This document shows positions 7,642 to 16,970 of a stretch of 64,000 nt of DNA, in pieces. Origin of the DNA: Streptococcus infantis. GTDB lineage: Bacteria > Bacillota > Bacilli > Lactobacillales > Streptococcaceae. Each line of letters starts with the position of its first letter. Position 1 is the first letter of the stretch. Below the pieces are notes generated by a model. The model did not search any database. It saw nothing but the letters and a program-made list of their open reading frames with translations, and was not told the origin of the DNA. The translations under genes were made by a program, and so were the position numbers. The stretch is taken from NCBI RefSeq assembly GCF_019929665.1, contig NZ_JAHZPZ010000001.1, positions 372,001 through 436,000 of the forward strand, read 5' to 3'.

Positions 7642-7787
7642 CAATTGTCTTTGGAGTGTCGAGCAAGACGCAGTGGTTGAGTGGGCTCTACTACGCTGAT
7701 TTCATCAGCTTTTACAGCCCTACTCAACTGTGCGGAGGTGGGACGACGAAATCGAATTCTAAAGAATTACCGATTTCTGTCCCACTC
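7642..7787. repeat. Dispersed palindromic repeat, copy 1
   Basis: Non-coding spacer made of two nested structures: a 66-bp imperfect palindrome (7669-7734, CGCAGTGGTTGA to TCAACTGTGCG, with the perfect inner GCTGAT/ATCAGC) and a second long hairpin (7738-7785, GTGGGAC to GTCCCAC). The outer words recur at 23326-23388 between asd and dapA. I do not recognise BOX or RUP consensus sequences in it. Likely a small non-autonomous repeat of this species group. Confidence 0.6.
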
Positions 7788-8870
7788 TCATTTGATATAG
7801 AGTTCTTGATTTTTCAAGACGATTTCACGTACGCTTGCAAATTTCTTCAGTTTTTTTAGCTCTTCTGGATGTGTCACAAGAGTGATAACATATCCTTCTT
7901 TACCCATGCGTCCTGTACGACCCGCACGGTGAGTGTAAGTTTCCGTGTCTCTAGGGACGTCAAAGTTAATCACGCATTCCAAGCTATCAATGTCGATACC
8001 ACGAGCGAGAAGGTCTGTGGCAAGAAGTAGTGTCAGTTGATTATCTTTGAATTTTTCTAGAATAACTTTTCTAAATTTAACGTTGACATCGCTAGCTAGC
8101 GAAACTGCTAAAACATCACGATATTGTAATTTTTCCTCGGCGCTTCCAAGGTCAGACAAGCTATTAAAGAAGACAAGACCACGGAAATCTTCAACCTGTG
8201 CTAGTTTACGAAGCATATCTACTCTGTGACGTTGGTCTACTTGCATGTAGAAATGTTGAATGTTGTCTAACTTTTGGTCTGATAGATCAATGATGCGCGT
8301 GTTAGGTGCAATCTTATCTTGGTCAAATTTGGTAGTGGCACTCATGTAAATAAGTTGATGGTCACGAGGTGCATAGTTGGTAATTTTTTCAACAAAATGA
8401 ATTTGAGAATCGTCAAGGAGCTGGTCGAATTCATCAAGAATGATTGTTTCCACATTCATCATCTTGATTTTTTTCAATTTAATGAGTTCAAAGATACGAC
8501 CAGGTGTTCCAATTAGAATTTCTGGTCCTTTTTTAAGTCGTTCAATTTGGCGTTTCTGGCTCGAACCGGATAGAAATAGCTGAGCTGTTAATCCGATAGC
8601 CTCACCCCAGGTTTTAGTGACTTCAAAAATTTGTCCAGCAAGCTCAGTATTAGGTGCTAAAATCAATAATTGTTGGGCTTTTTTCTTTTGCAGTTTGAGA
8701 AGACTAGGTAGGAGATAGGCTAAAGTCTTCCCTGTACCAGTTGGACTGACTCCCAGAAGATTTTCACCTTCTGTTATAGGTTGAAAAAGTTGAGTTTGAA
8801 TGGGAGTAAATTCTTGGAATCCCAGTTGATCAATCAATTCTTGCCATTCGGTAGGTAGTTTGGTTTTCAT
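7788..8870 (-). CDS. DEAD-box ATP-dependent RNA helicase (short form)
   Basis: A minimal two-domain helicase of 360 aa without long tails. Q-motif FTPIQ lies at about 21-25, motif I GVSPTGTGKT, PGRIF, motif II as DEFD (a variant of DEAD), motif III SAT, and RGIDI and HRAGRTGRMG near the C-terminus. It unwinds structured RNA in the cytoplasm; size resembles B. subtilis YfmL, which acts in ribosome assembly. Its ATG overlaps the stop of the upstream oxidoreductase by 4 bases (ATGA), so they are translationally coupled. The stop lies 3 bp from the palindromic repeat. Confidence 0.88.
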   Translation of the reverse strand: MKTKLPTEWQELIDQLGFQEFTPIQTQLFQPITEGENLLGVSPTGTGKTLAYLLPSLLKLQKKKAQQLLILAPNTELAGQIFEVTKTWGEAIGLTAQLFLSGSSQKRQIERLKKGPEILIGTPGRIFELIKLKKIKMMNVETIILDEFDQLLDDSQIHFVEKITNYAPRDHQLIYMSATTKFDQDKIAPNTRIIDLSDQKLDNIQHFYMQVDQRHRVDMLRKLAQVEDFRGLVFFNSLSDLGSAEEKLQYRDVLAVSLASDVNVKFRKVILEKFKDNQLTLLLATDLLARGIDIDSLECVINFDVPRDTETYTHRAGRTGRMGKEGYVITLVTHPEELKKLKKFASVREIVLKNQELYIK

Positions 8871-9844
8871 TTTTCTGCCTCAAATCTAATGCCAGCATTC
8901 TGGCGCATGGTGTAAAGTAGGTTGTGGACGTGTGTCGCATCATCAATCCAAGATTGGTAAAGTGCCTGGTCTGGTTGTTTGATCATATGTGCGAAAGCAG
9001 CAACTTCCTCAGTCATGGTGTGAGGAGCCTGCTGGATAGGAAGTTGAACTTCATTTCCTTGGTGGTCTGTAAAAGTAGCTGATTGGACATGCTCGATTGT
9101 ATTAAGTGTCAAGGTTCCATCAGTAGTATAAATCTCACAAGGAAGATTAGAAGTGATATTCTTTCCTGCTTTGATGTGTACTTGATAGTCAGGATATGAG
9201 AGAATACCATCCCCATTTAAATCAATGCTATTATCTAGTTTCTGAGCTTGATAGGTTGCATGAGTCGGTTTTCCAAATAAGCGAACAGCTGCATAAATAG
9301 GATAAATACCAAGATCCATGAGTGCACCACCTGCAAAACGGTCTGAGAAAACATTAGGAGTATCGCCAGCAAGTAGGTTAGGCATCTTAGAAGAGTATTT
9401 AGCGTAGTTAAAGTCAGCACCAAGAATTTGTTTGTTCGCAAGAAAGTCTTTGATTGTGGCAAAAGCATCTTCGTGGTAGTTACGTGCTGCTTCAAAGATA
9501 AAACATTTATTATCTTTAGCCGTTTGAACTAAATCCTGCCATTCTTGTGGTTGAGTGACAGCTGGTTTTTCAAGGATAACATGTTTTCCAGCAGATAAAG
9601 CCATCTTTGCCTGACTAAAATGCAGGGAATTCGGACTAGCAATGTATACCACATCGAATGAATCATTAAAGAAATCATTTAGCTGATCAAATAGCTTCAC
9701 GCCTTGATGCTGTTCAGCAAACTTTTCTGCGGTTTCTATTTTTCTAGAATAGACTGCACCCAGTTGAAATTCTCCACTAGTATGGGCAGCCTCTAGAAAA
9801 TGATGGCTGATTGCACTGGTCCCGATGATACCAAGTTTTAGCAT
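8867..9844 (-). CDS. Gfo/Idh/MocA family NAD(P)-dependent oxidoreductase
   Basis: This 325-aa protein has an N-terminal Rossmann fold: GIIGTSAISHHF at about residues 4-15, a VYIASPNSLH strand, and the family signature EKPAVTQP (Lys in EKP). The C-terminal alpha/beta domain carries GGALMDLGIYPI. Start: AAGGAG lies directly before the ATG at 9844; the longer frame to 9880 lacks a ribosome site. Substrate unknown (a polyol or sugar in other members). It is the first gene of an operon with the helicase. Confidence 0.85.
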   Translation of the reverse strand: MLKLGIIGTSAISHHFLEAAHTSGEFQLGAVYSRKIETAEKFAEQHQGVKLFDQLNDFFNDSFDVVYIASPNSLHFSQAKMALSAGKHVILEKPAVTQPQEWQDLVQTAKDNKCFIFEAARNYHEDAFATIKDFLANKQILGADFNYAKYSSKMPNLLAGDTPNVFSDRFAGGALMDLGIYPIYAAVRLFGKPTHATYQAQKLDNSIDLNGDGILSYPDYQVHIKAGKNITSNLPCEIYTTDGTLTLNTIEHVQSATFTDHQGNEVQLPIQQAPHTMTEEVAAFAHMIKQPDQALYQSWIDDATHVHNLLYTMRQNAGIRFEAEK

Positions 9845-9955
9845 AGTTACTCCTTTTCCACAAGTAATGATTGATTTCATTATAACATAGAAAGAGTCAA
9901 CTCGTTACCTTGAGATAATTCTTTTGCTTTGATACTTCGAAATTTCTAGAAAAAA

Positions 9956-9964
9956 TGGTACAAT
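9956..9964 (+). promoter_or_regulatory. Extended -10 for the DUF1275 gene
   Basis: TGG-TACAAT lies 26 bp before the ATG at 9991, with TAGGAG as ribosome site. No clear -35. Confidence 0.45.
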
Positions 9965-9990
9965 AGTCACAGTATATTTAGGAGATTAGT

Positions 9991-10686
9991 ATGAGATTAT
10001 TACCCATGAGAAAAATTTCTCGTCATTCAAAAAGATTGGCGCTTTTTTTGACTTTTTGTGCAGGCTATGTAGATGCCTATACCTTTATAGTAAGAGGGAA
10101 TACCTTAGTCGCTGGGCAAACGGGGAATGTGGTATTTTTATCAGTCGGAATCGTTCAGAGAAATTTAGCTGATGCTGAAATAAAGATATTGACACTTTTA
10201 TCTTTCATGTTAGGCGTTTTTTTGCTTACGATTTACAAAGAAAAACTTCGCATTGTTAAAAAACCCATTATATCACTTATACCATTGGCCATTTTATCAT
10301 TGATAATCGGCTTTATTCCATTGAGTGTAGATAACATGTTTATTGTTCCTCCTCTGGCTTTTTGTATGGGTCTCGTTACAACAGCTTTTGGAGAGGTTTC
10401 AGGGATAGCCTATAACAATGCATTTATGACGGGAAATATCAAACGCACCATGTTGGCTTTTGGCGAATATGTTCGGACCAAGCATACAGCCTTTTTGATG
10501 GAAGGATTGATTTTTGTGAGCCTACTAGTTAGTTTCATTCTAGGAGTAGTATTTTCAGCTTACTTAACGATTATCTTCAACGAAAAAACGATTTTAGGCG
10601 TCCCTATCATGATGAGTATTTTTTATCTAAGTATGCTTTTATCTTCTTTGCGAAAAAAGTCTAATAAAAGGCTGAATTTTGAGTGA
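9991..10686 (+). CDS. YoaK/DUF1275 family membrane protein
   Basis: This 231-aa protein with about six membrane segments matches the DUF1275 (YoaK) family. The hallmark N-terminal region FLTFCAGYVDAYTF and the AGQTGNVVF stretch in the first third are visible, as is FMTGNIKR later. Family members are predicted transporters of unknown substrate. The start is supported by TAGGAG nine bases upstream. It is monocistronic, between the divergent oxidoreductase operon and the rplU promoter. Confidence 0.82.
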   Translation: MRLLPMRKISRHSKRLALFLTFCAGYVDAYTFIVRGNTLVAGQTGNVVFLSVGIVQRNLADAEIKILTLLSFMLGVFLLTIYKEKLRIVKKPIISLIPLAILSLIIGFIPLSVDNMFIVPPLAFCMGLVTTAFGEVSGIAYNNAFMTGNIKRTMLAFGEYVRTKHTAFLMEGLIFVSLLVSFILGVVFSAYLTIIFNEKTILGVPIMMSIFYLSMLLSSLRKKSNKRLNFE

Positions 10687-10692
10687 AAATAC

Positions 10693-10721
10693 TTGTCAAA
10701 AATTTGAAATCATGCTATACT
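10693..10721 (+). promoter_or_regulatory. rplU operon promoter
   Basis: TTGTCA (10693-10698) and TATACT (10716-10721) are spaced 17 bp with a TGC extension, predicting a start near 10728 and a long leader of about 135 nt. Confidence 0.8.
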
Positions 10722-10727
10722 TGTAGA

Positions 10728-10850
10728 GTTGACTATGCACAGTCCTGTGCAACCGCACGAACATCGTTGCTTGATTCATCAAGTTTAAGTGGTTCGTCCC
10801 ACGATGCTAGGCGAGTCTTCACAAAAATTCGGGGAAACCCCAAAAAATCA
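10728..10850 (+). ncRNA. L21 leader (ribosomal protein autoregulatory RNA)
   Basis: The 5' UTR of rplU is about 135 nt and contains several pairing segments (GCACA/TGTGC; GAACATCGT with ACGATG; CGAAC with GTTCG). Position and size match the L21 leader conserved in Firmicutes, thought to let L21 (or its operon products) control expression. The exact fold was judged by eye. Confidence 0.65.
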
Positions 10851-10863
10851 TAGGAGGTGCATA

Positions 10864-11178
10864 ATGAGCACATACGCAATTATCAAAACTGGCGGAAAAC
10901 AAGTTAAAGTTGAAGTTGGTCAAGCAGTTTACGTTGAAAAATTGAACGTTGAAGCTGGTCAAGAAGTTACTTTTAACGAAGTTGTTCTTGTTGGTGGTGA
11001 AAACACTGTTGTCGGAACTCCACTTGTTGCTGGAGCTACTGTAGTTGGAACTGTTGAAAAACAAGGAAAACAAAAGAAAGTTGTTACTTACAAGTACAAA
11101 CCTAAAAAAGGTAGCCACCGTAAACAAGGTCACCGTCAACCATACACTAAAGTTGTCATCAACGCAATCAACGCTTAA
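10864..11178 (+). CDS. rplU: 50S ribosomal protein L21
   Basis: L21 (104 aa) binds 23S rRNA in the large subunit. It begins [16 protein letters not shown], the typical N-terminus, and ends with the basic RNA-binding tail [17 protein letters not shown]. The ATG at 10864 has AGGAGGTG immediately upstream; an in-frame extension to 10789 lies in the leader. It is first in rplU-prp-rpmA. Codon usage is that of a highly expressed gene. Confidence 0.97.
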
Positions 11179-11184
11179 TTTTAA

Positions 11185-11538
<354 letters not shown>

Positions 11539-11554
11539 CACGGAGGAAAACATT

Positions 11555-11848
11555 ATGTTAAAAATGACTCTTAACAACTTGCAACTTTTCGCCCACAAAA
11601 AAGGTGGAGGTTCTACATCAAACGGACGCGATTCACAAGCTAAACGTCTTGGAGCTAAAGCAGCTGACGGACAAACTGTTTCAGGTGGATCAATCCTTTA
11701 CCGTCAACGTGGGACACACATCTATCCAGGTGTAAACGTTGGACGTGGTGGAGACGATACTTTGTTCGCTAAAATTGAAGGCGTAGTACGTTTCGAACGT
11801 AAAGGTCGCGATAAGAAACAAGTTTCTGTTTACCCTATCGCTAAATAA
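11555..11848 (+). CDS. rpmA: 50S ribosomal protein L27 (with cleavable N-terminal extension)
   Basis: L27 (97 aa) sits near the peptidyl-transferase centre. The mature N-terminus [15 protein letters not shown] is preceded by 12 residues ending LQLF, the Prp cleavage motif; cutting between F and A would expose the functional tail. The ATG at 11555 follows CGGAGG. A longer open frame to 11456 lies inside prp and is not used. Last gene of the operon. Confidence 0.97.
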   Translation: MLKMTLNNLQLFAHKKGGGSTSNGRDSQAKRLGAKAADGQTVSGGSILYRQRGTHIYPGVNVGRGGDDTLFAKIEGVVRFERKGRDKKQVSVYPIAK

Positions 11849-11916
11849 AAAGGTCCAGTGAACCTTTTTATCCCGAGCCTTGAAATGAAAAGGCGAGGAA
11901 GCTAGAACTAGCATAA

Positions 11917-11957
11917 AATAAGGCTTTCCGAGATTTTCGGAAAGCCTATTTTTTATT
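11917..11957 (+). terminator. Terminator of rplU-prp-rpmA
   Basis: The stem AGGCTTTCCGA/TCGGAAAGCCT, extended by AATA/TATT, is followed by TTTTTTATTTT. A smaller AAAGGT/ACCTTT hairpin lies at 11849-11871. The rest of the 309-bp gap to murA holds only the murA promoter. Confidence 0.88.
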
Positions 11958-12100
11958 TTGGTACCCAGTTTGGTATCCATATTTAAAATCCGATAATTAG
12001 TATCAGTTTTTTTGTTAAGTTTACTTGATAAACTAATCTAAATCAATAAAATCTTAAGGGACTTATTTGATTTATTATGATAGATAATAAGAAAGAAATA

Positions 12101-12109
12101 TGGTATAAT
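12101..12109 (+). promoter_or_regulatory. Extended -10 of murA operon
   Basis: TGG-TATAAT lies 49 bp before the murA ATG. No convincing -35 is seen. Confidence 0.55.
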
Positions 12110-12157
12110 ATAGGGTGAGACCTTATGAATAAATAGTGAAAGAGTATATAAAAAATA

Positions 12158-13417
12158 ATGAAAAAAATTGTCATTAACGGTGGACGTCCATTAAAGGGTG
12201 AAATAACCATTAGCGGAGCAAAAAATAGTGTAGTTGCTTTGATTCCAGCTATTATTTTGTCAGATGATGTAGTTATTTTGGACTGTGTTCCAGACATCTC
12301 TGACGTTGCTAGTTTGGTTGATATCATGGAAATTATGGGTGCTAGTGTAAAGCGCTATGATGATGTTTTAGAGATTGATCCTCGTGGTGTTCAAAATAAA
12401 CCAATGCCATATGGTAAAATCAACAGTCTTCGCGCATCCTATTATTTCTACGGTAGTCTTCTTGGACGTTTCGGTGAAGCAACAGTAGGTTTACCTGGTG
12501 GATGTGACTTGGGACCTCGTCCGATTGACTTGCATTTAAAAGCCTTTGAAGCTATGGGTGCTAAGACAACCTATGAGGGAGACAATATGAATCTCTCAAC
12601 AAATGGTTCTAAGTTGCAAGGCGCACACATCTACATGGATACTGTTAGTGTTGGAGCAACTATTAACACAATGCTTGCAGCGGTAAAAGCCCAAGGACGT
12701 ACAGTCATTGAAAACGCGGCTAGAGAGCCTGAAATTATTGATGTAGCTACTTTGTTAAATAATATGGGAGCTCATATTCGTGGTGCAGGTACAGATATGA
12801 TTACTATCGATGGTGTTGAATCTTTACACGGCACACGCCATCAAGTAATTCCTGACCGTATTGAAGCAGGGACTTATATTGCAATGGCTGCTGCTGTGGG
12901 ACAAGGAATTCGTATTAACAATGTACTTTATGAACATTTAGAAGGTTTTATCGCAAAACTTGAGGAAATGGGTGTTCATATGACGGTTTCTGAAGATAGT
13001 ATCTTCGTTGAAGAGCAAACAAATCTTAAGGCTGTTAATATCAAAACAGCTCCATATCCAGGATTTGCTACAGACCTTCAACAACCGATTACTCCTCTTT
13101 TATTGAAAGCTGAAGGACGAGGAACATTGATCGATACCATTTATGAAAAACGTGTCAATCATGTTTTCGAATTAGCCAAAATGAACGCAGATATATCTAC
13201 AACGAATGACCATATTTTCTACAAAGGTGGCAATCCTTTACAAGGTGCAAGTGTAAGAGCGACAGACTTACGTGCAGGTGCAGCTTTGGTTATTGCTGGA
13301 TTAATGGCTGAAGGTAGAACAGAGATTACTAGTGTTGAGTTCATCCTACGAGGCTATTCAAATATTATTGAGAAATTACGTAATCTTGGAGCAGATATTG
13401 AGCTAATTGAAGATTAG
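12158..13417 (+). CDS. murA: UDP-N-acetylglucosamine 1-carboxyvinyltransferase
   Basis: This 419-aa enzyme transfers enolpyruvate from PEP to UDP-GlcNAc, the first committed step of peptidoglycan synthesis. SGAKNS near 19-24 and the catalytic loop with Cys116 ([11 protein letters not shown]) are visible; Cys at this place means fosfomycin-sensitive chemistry. Streptococci carry two paralogs; the 419-aa length and the neighbours (GNAT, spxR, map) suggest the copy called MurZ or MurA2 in pneumococcus. The downstream GNAT gene follows after 16 bp. Confidence 0.93.
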   Translation: MKKIVINGGRPLKGEITISGAKNSVVALIPAIILSDDVVILDCVPDISDVASLVDIMEIMGASVKRYDDVLEIDPRGVQNKPMPYGKINSLRASYYFYGSLLGRFGEATVGLPGGCDLGPRPIDLHLKAFEAMGAKTTYEGDNMNLSTNGSKLQGAHIYMDTVSVGATINTMLAAVKAQGRTVIENAAREPEIIDVATLLNNMGAHIRGAGTDMITIDGVESLHGTRHQVIPDRIEAGTYIAMAAAVGQGIRINNVLYEHLEGFIAKLEEMGVHMTVSEDSIFVEEQTNLKAVNIKTAPYPGFATDLQQPITPLLLKAEGRGTLIDTIYEKRVNHVFELAKMNADISTTNDHIFYKGGNPLQGASVRATDLRAGAALVIAGLMAEGRTEITSVEFILRGYSNIIEKLRNLGADIELIED

Positions 13418-13433
13418 CAATTCGAGGATAACA

Positions 13434-13985
13434 ATGAATATCTGGACAAAATTAGCAATGTTTTCTTTCTATGAGACGGAACGTTTGTATTTCCGTCCAT
13501 TCTTTTTTACGGATGTAGAAGACTTCCATCAGCTGGCATCAGACCCTGAAAATCTTCAATTTATTTTTCCTACGCAAGCTAGTATTGAAGAAAGTCAATA
13601 TGCTCTTGCCAACTACTTTATGAAATCACCCTTGGGAATTTGGGCCATTTGTGATCAAAAAGACCAAAAAATGATTGGAGCAATTAAGTTTGAAAAGCTT
13701 GATGAAATAAGGAAAGAAGCTGAAATTGGCTATTTTTTAAGGAAAGACTATTGGTCTCAGGGATATATGACGGAAGCAGTTACCAAATTGCGAGATTTGT
13801 CTGTGAATCAGTTTGAATTAAAACAACTGTCTATTGTGACACATCTGGAAAATAGCGCCAGTCAAAAGGTTGCGCAAAAGTCCGGCTTCGTTTTATATCG
13901 TCGGTTTAAAGGTAGTGACCGCTATACTCGTAAGATGCGGGATTATCTAGAATTTCGCTATACAAAAGGAGAGCTAAATGAGTAA
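13434..13985 (+). CDS. GNAT family N-acetyltransferase
   Basis: This 183-aa protein of the RimJ/RimL-like branch starts with FYETERLYFRPF, continues with AEIGYFLRKDYWSQGYMTEAV (the acetyl-CoA-binding region) and ends with ENSASQKVAQKSGF. The ATG at 13434 has CGAGGA upstream; the longer frame from 13407 overlaps murA without a ribosome site. It overlaps spxR by 8 bases. The acceptor molecule cannot be told from sequence. Confidence 0.85.
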   Translation: MNIWTKLAMFSFYETERLYFRPFFFTDVEDFHQLASDPENLQFIFPTQASIEESQYALANYFMKSPLGIWAICDQKDQKMIGAIKFEKLDEIRKEAEIGYFLRKDYWSQGYMTEAVTKLRDLSVNQFELKQLSIVTHLENSASQKVAQKSGFVLYRRFKGSDRYTRKMRDYLEFRYTKGELNE

Positions 13986-15255
13986 ACACCAAGAAATTTT
14001 AGCTTATTTAGAAGAATTACCAGTCGGAAAACGGGTTAGCGTTCGAAGTATCTCAAATCGTCTGGGAGTGAGCGATGGGACAGCCTATCGTGCGATCAAA
14101 GAAGCTGAAAATAGAGGCTTAGTTGAAACACGTCCTCGAAGTGGGACAGTCCGTGTGAAGTCAAAAAAAGTTGCCATCGAAAAGCTAACATTTGCAGAAA
14201 TTGCAGAAGTTACTGGTTCAGAAGTTTTAGCCGGACAAGCTGGTTTGAATAGAGAATTTAGTAAATTTTCCATCGGGGCGATGACTGAGAAAAATATACT
14301 TTCATACCTTCATGATGGTGGATTAGTCATTGTCGGTGACCGAACACGTATCCAATTGTTGGCACTAGAAAACGAAAATGCTGTCTTGGTAACCGGTGGA
14401 TTTGAAGTTCATAAAGATGTTTTGGATGCTGCTGATAAGAAAAATATTCCAGTATTACGTAGTAAACATGATACATTTACAATTGCGACGATGATCAACC
14501 GTGCTTTGTCAAATGTTCAAATTAAGACAGATATTTTAACGGTTGAAAAGATTTATCGTACTAGTCATGAATATGGTTTTTTACAAGAAACGGATACTGT
14601 AAAAGATTATTTAGATTTAGTTCGTAAGAATAGAAGTAGTCGATTTCCTGTTATCAATCAGCATAAGGTTGTTGTGGGTGTTGTGACCATGCGTGATGCT
14701 GGAGATAAATCACCAGGGACTACCATTGATAAGGTCATGACAAGAACTGTCTACATGACAGGTTTAGCCACAAATATTGCTAACGTGAGCCAGAGAATGA
14801 TTGCTGAAGATTTTGAAATGGTACCTGTTGTACGGAGCAATCAAACCTTGCTTGGTGTCATTACTAGACGTGATGTCATGGAAAAAATGAGTCGTTCTCA
14901 GGTCTCAACTTTACCAACCTTTTCAGAGCAGATTGGACAGAAGTTATCTTATCATCATGATGAAGTTGTTATTACAGTAGAACCCTTTATGTTAGAAAAA
15001 AATGGTGTTCTGGCTAATGGTGTTCTTTCAGAAATCTTGACTCATATGACGCAAGACTTGGTCGTTAATAGCGGTCGTAATCTCATCATTGAACAAATGT
15101 TGATTTACTTCTTACAGGCTGTTCAGATTGATGATGTTCTTCGGATTCAAGCTAGAATTATTCATCATACGAGACGATCGGCTATTATTGATTATGACAT
15201 TTATCTCAATCATCAAATTGTATCAAAAGCAAATGTAACTGTAAAAATTAATTAG
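13978..15255 (+). CDS. spxR: SpxR-type regulator (HTH-DRTGG-CBS-HotDog)
   Basis: A 425-aa multidomain protein: an N-terminal winged-helix HTH (about 1-60, SNRLGVSDGTAYRAIKEAE), a DRTGG domain (about 70-190), two CBS motifs (about 195-310, with VVGVVTMRDA and LLGVITRRDV), and a C-terminal HotDog-like region (about 320-425). This architecture matches pneumococcal SpxR, which activates the pyruvate oxidase gene spxB; CBS and HotDog domains suggest sensing of nucleotides or CoA esters. It lies between the GNAT gene and map. Confidence 0.75.
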   Translation: MSKHQEILAYLEELPVGKRVSVRSISNRLGVSDGTAYRAIKEAENRGLVETRPRSGTVRVKSKKVAIEKLTFAEIAEVTGSEVLAGQAGLNREFSKFSIGAMTEKNILSYLHDGGLVIVGDRTRIQLLALENENAVLVTGGFEVHKDVLDAADKKNIPVLRSKHDTFTIATMINRALSNVQIKTDILTVEKIYRTSHEYGFLQETDTVKDYLDLVRKNRSSRFPVINQHKVVVGVVTMRDAGDKSPGTTIDKVMTRTVYMTGLATNIANVSQRMIAEDFEMVPVVRSNQTLLGVITRRDVMEKMSRSQVSTLPTFSEQIGQKLSYHHDEVVITVEPFMLEKNGVLANGVLSEILTHMTQDLVVNSGRNLIIEQMLIYFLQAVQIDDVLRIQARIIHHTRRSAIIDYDIYLNHQIVSKANVTVKIN

Positions 15256-15270
15256 AATCTAGGAGTAAAC

Positions 15271-16131
15271 ATGATTACATTAAAATCAGCTAGAGAAATC
15301 GAAGCTATGGATAAGGCCGGTGATTTTCTTGCAAGCATTCACATTGGCTTGCGTGATATCATCAAGCCAGGTGTTGATATGTGGGAAGTAGAAGAGTATG
15401 TTCGCCGTCGTTGTAAAGAAGAGAATTTCCTTCCACTACAGATAGGTGTTGATGGGGCAATGATGGACTATCCATATGCAACCTGCTGTTCGCTCAATGA
15501 CGAAGTAGCACACGCCTTCCCTCGTCATTATATCCTCAAAGAGGGTGACCTTCTCAAGGTTGATATGGTTCTTGGTGGGCCAATCGTGAAGTCTGACCTC
15601 AATGTTTCTAAACTCAATTTTAACAACGTTGAGCAGATGAAAAAATATACTCAAAACTTTACGGGTGGATTAGCCGATTCTTGTTGGGCATACGCAGTTG
15701 GTAAACCATCAGAAGAAGTTAAAAACTTGATGGACGTGACCAAGGAAGCTATGTATAAGGGTATCGAGCAAGCTGTTGTTGGCAACCGAATTGGTGATAT
15801 TGGTGCAGCGATTCAAGAATATGCTGAAAGTCGTGGATACGGTGTTGTCCGTGATCTTGTAGGACACGGTGTTGGACCAACCATGCATGAAGAACCAATG
15901 GTTCCTAACTATGGTGTAGCTGGTCGTGGTCTCCGACTTCGTGAAGGTATGGTTTTGACAATCGAACCTATGATTAATACAGGTGATTGGGAAATCGATA
16001 CAGACATGAAAACAGGTTGGGCTCACAAAACTATTGACGGTGGTCTATCATGTCAGTATGAACACCAGTTTGTTATTACCAAGGATGGACCTGTAATCTT
16101 GACAAGTCAGGGTGAAGAAGGAACTTATTAA
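15271..16131 (+). CDS. map: Methionine aminopeptidase type I
   Basis: The enzyme removes the initiator Met from new proteins. At 286 aa it is longer than the usual bacterial type Ia enzyme (about 250). The extra residues lie after the first metal ligand region, VDMVLGGPIVKSDLN, in a segment with NFNNVEQMKKY. Metal-site motifs GHGVG and EPM are visible near the C-terminus. Streptococcal MetAPs are known to carry such an insert. AGGAG precedes the ATG, and a terminator follows. Confidence 0.93.
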   Translation: MITLKSAREIEAMDKAGDFLASIHIGLRDIIKPGVDMWEVEEYVRRRCKEENFLPLQIGVDGAMMDYPYATCCSLNDEVAHAFPRHYILKEGDLLKVDMVLGGPIVKSDLNVSKLNFNNVEQMKKYTQNFTGGLADSCWAYAVGKPSEEVKNLMDVTKEAMYKGIEQAVVGNRIGDIGAAIQEYAESRGYGVVRDLVGHGVGPTMHEEPMVPNYGVAGRGLRLREGMVLTIEPMINTGDWEIDTDMKTGWAHKTIDGGLSCQYEHQFVITKDGPVILTSQGEEGTY

Positions 16132-16133
16132 TA

Positions 16134-16160
16134 AAAAAAGGGAGCTGAGCTCCTTTTTGT
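16134..16160 (+). terminator. Terminator after map
   Basis: AAAAAGGGAGC/GCTCCTTTTT with loop TGA; the T-run is part of the stem. Confidence 0.85.
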
Positions 16161-16250
16161 TTTCTCTAAAATAATAGCGTAGCAAAGTTAAGACTTATAA
16201 TGTTATTTGTAGTAAAATATAAAGTGAAAATTTTGAAAGAAGGTTTTTAA

Positions 16251-16958
16251 TTGGAAAGTATTATATTTTTTATCTCTGTATTTTTAGCTGGTATCTTGTC
16301 ATTCTTTTCTCCCTGCATATTTCCTTTGTTACCAGTCTATGCAGGTGTTTTGTTAGATGATCAAGAGCAGTCAAAGACATTTCGGTTTTTAGGTAAAGAT
16401 GTTGCCTGGTCAGGATTAATTCGGACATTCTGTTTTATCGCAGGTATCTCTCTAATTTTCTTTATTCTAGGGTTTGGAGCTGGATTTCTCGGGAACTTAC
16501 TCTATGCTGATTGGTTTCGTTATGTTATGGGTGGTATTATTATCATACTAGGCTTACATCAGATGGAAATCCTTCATTTACGAAAATTAGAGTTCCAAAA
16601 AACAGTAAGATTTGATCAAAAACAGTCTAGTAAATATCTATCAGCCTTTCTATTAGGTATTAGCTTCAGCTTTGGTTGGACTCCATGTATTGGTCCAGTT
16701 TTAAGTTCAATTTTAGCATTAGCTGCCTCAGGAGGAAATGGAGCTCTTCAAGGGGCCTTATTAACCCTAGTTTATACTCTTGGAATGGCGCTTCCATTTT
16801 TAGTATTGGCCTTGGCATCAGGACTCATCATGCCTTATTTTAGTAAAATTAAATCTCACCTACTGTTACTGAAAAGAATTGGTGGTTTACTAATTATTCT
16901 CATGGGAATTTTATTAATGTTGGGACAGTTAAATGTCTTATCTGGAATATTAGGATAA
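16251..16958 (+). CDS. ccdA: CcdA thiol-disulfide transmembrane protein
   Basis: The protein has 235 aa, six hydrophobic segments and two conserved cysteine motifs, FSPCIFPLLP in the first and TPCIGPVLSS in the fourth membrane region, as in CcdA/DsbD-beta. It moves electrons from cytoplasmic thioredoxin to an extracellular thioredoxin-like partner. The TTG start at 16251 has AAGG at 16240. It forms an operon with the next gene (12-bp gap), corresponding to the ccdA2-etrx2 pair of pneumococcus, because no methionine sulfoxide reductase gene follows. Confidence 0.88.
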   Translation: MESIIFFISVFLAGILSFFSPCIFPLLPVYAGVLLDDQEQSKTFRFLGKDVAWSGLIRTFCFIAGISLIFFILGFGAGFLGNLLYADWFRYVMGGIIIILGLHQMEILHLRKLEFQKTVRFDQKQSSKYLSAFLLGISFSFGWTPCIGPVLSSILALAASGGNGALQGALLTLVYTLGMALPFLVLALASGLIMPYFSKIKSHLLLLKRIGGLLIILMGILLMLGQLNVLSGILG

Positions 16959-16970
16959 AAGGAGTTATCT

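Noticed and set aside
7613-7787. BOX or RUP element of pneumococcus
   Set aside because: The characteristic boxA/boxC and RUP sequences as I remember them are not seen; the element is described as an unnamed repeat.
7599-7859. 86-codon open frame across the palindromic repeat
   Set aside because: It runs through terminator and repeat into the antisense of the helicase; no coding pattern.
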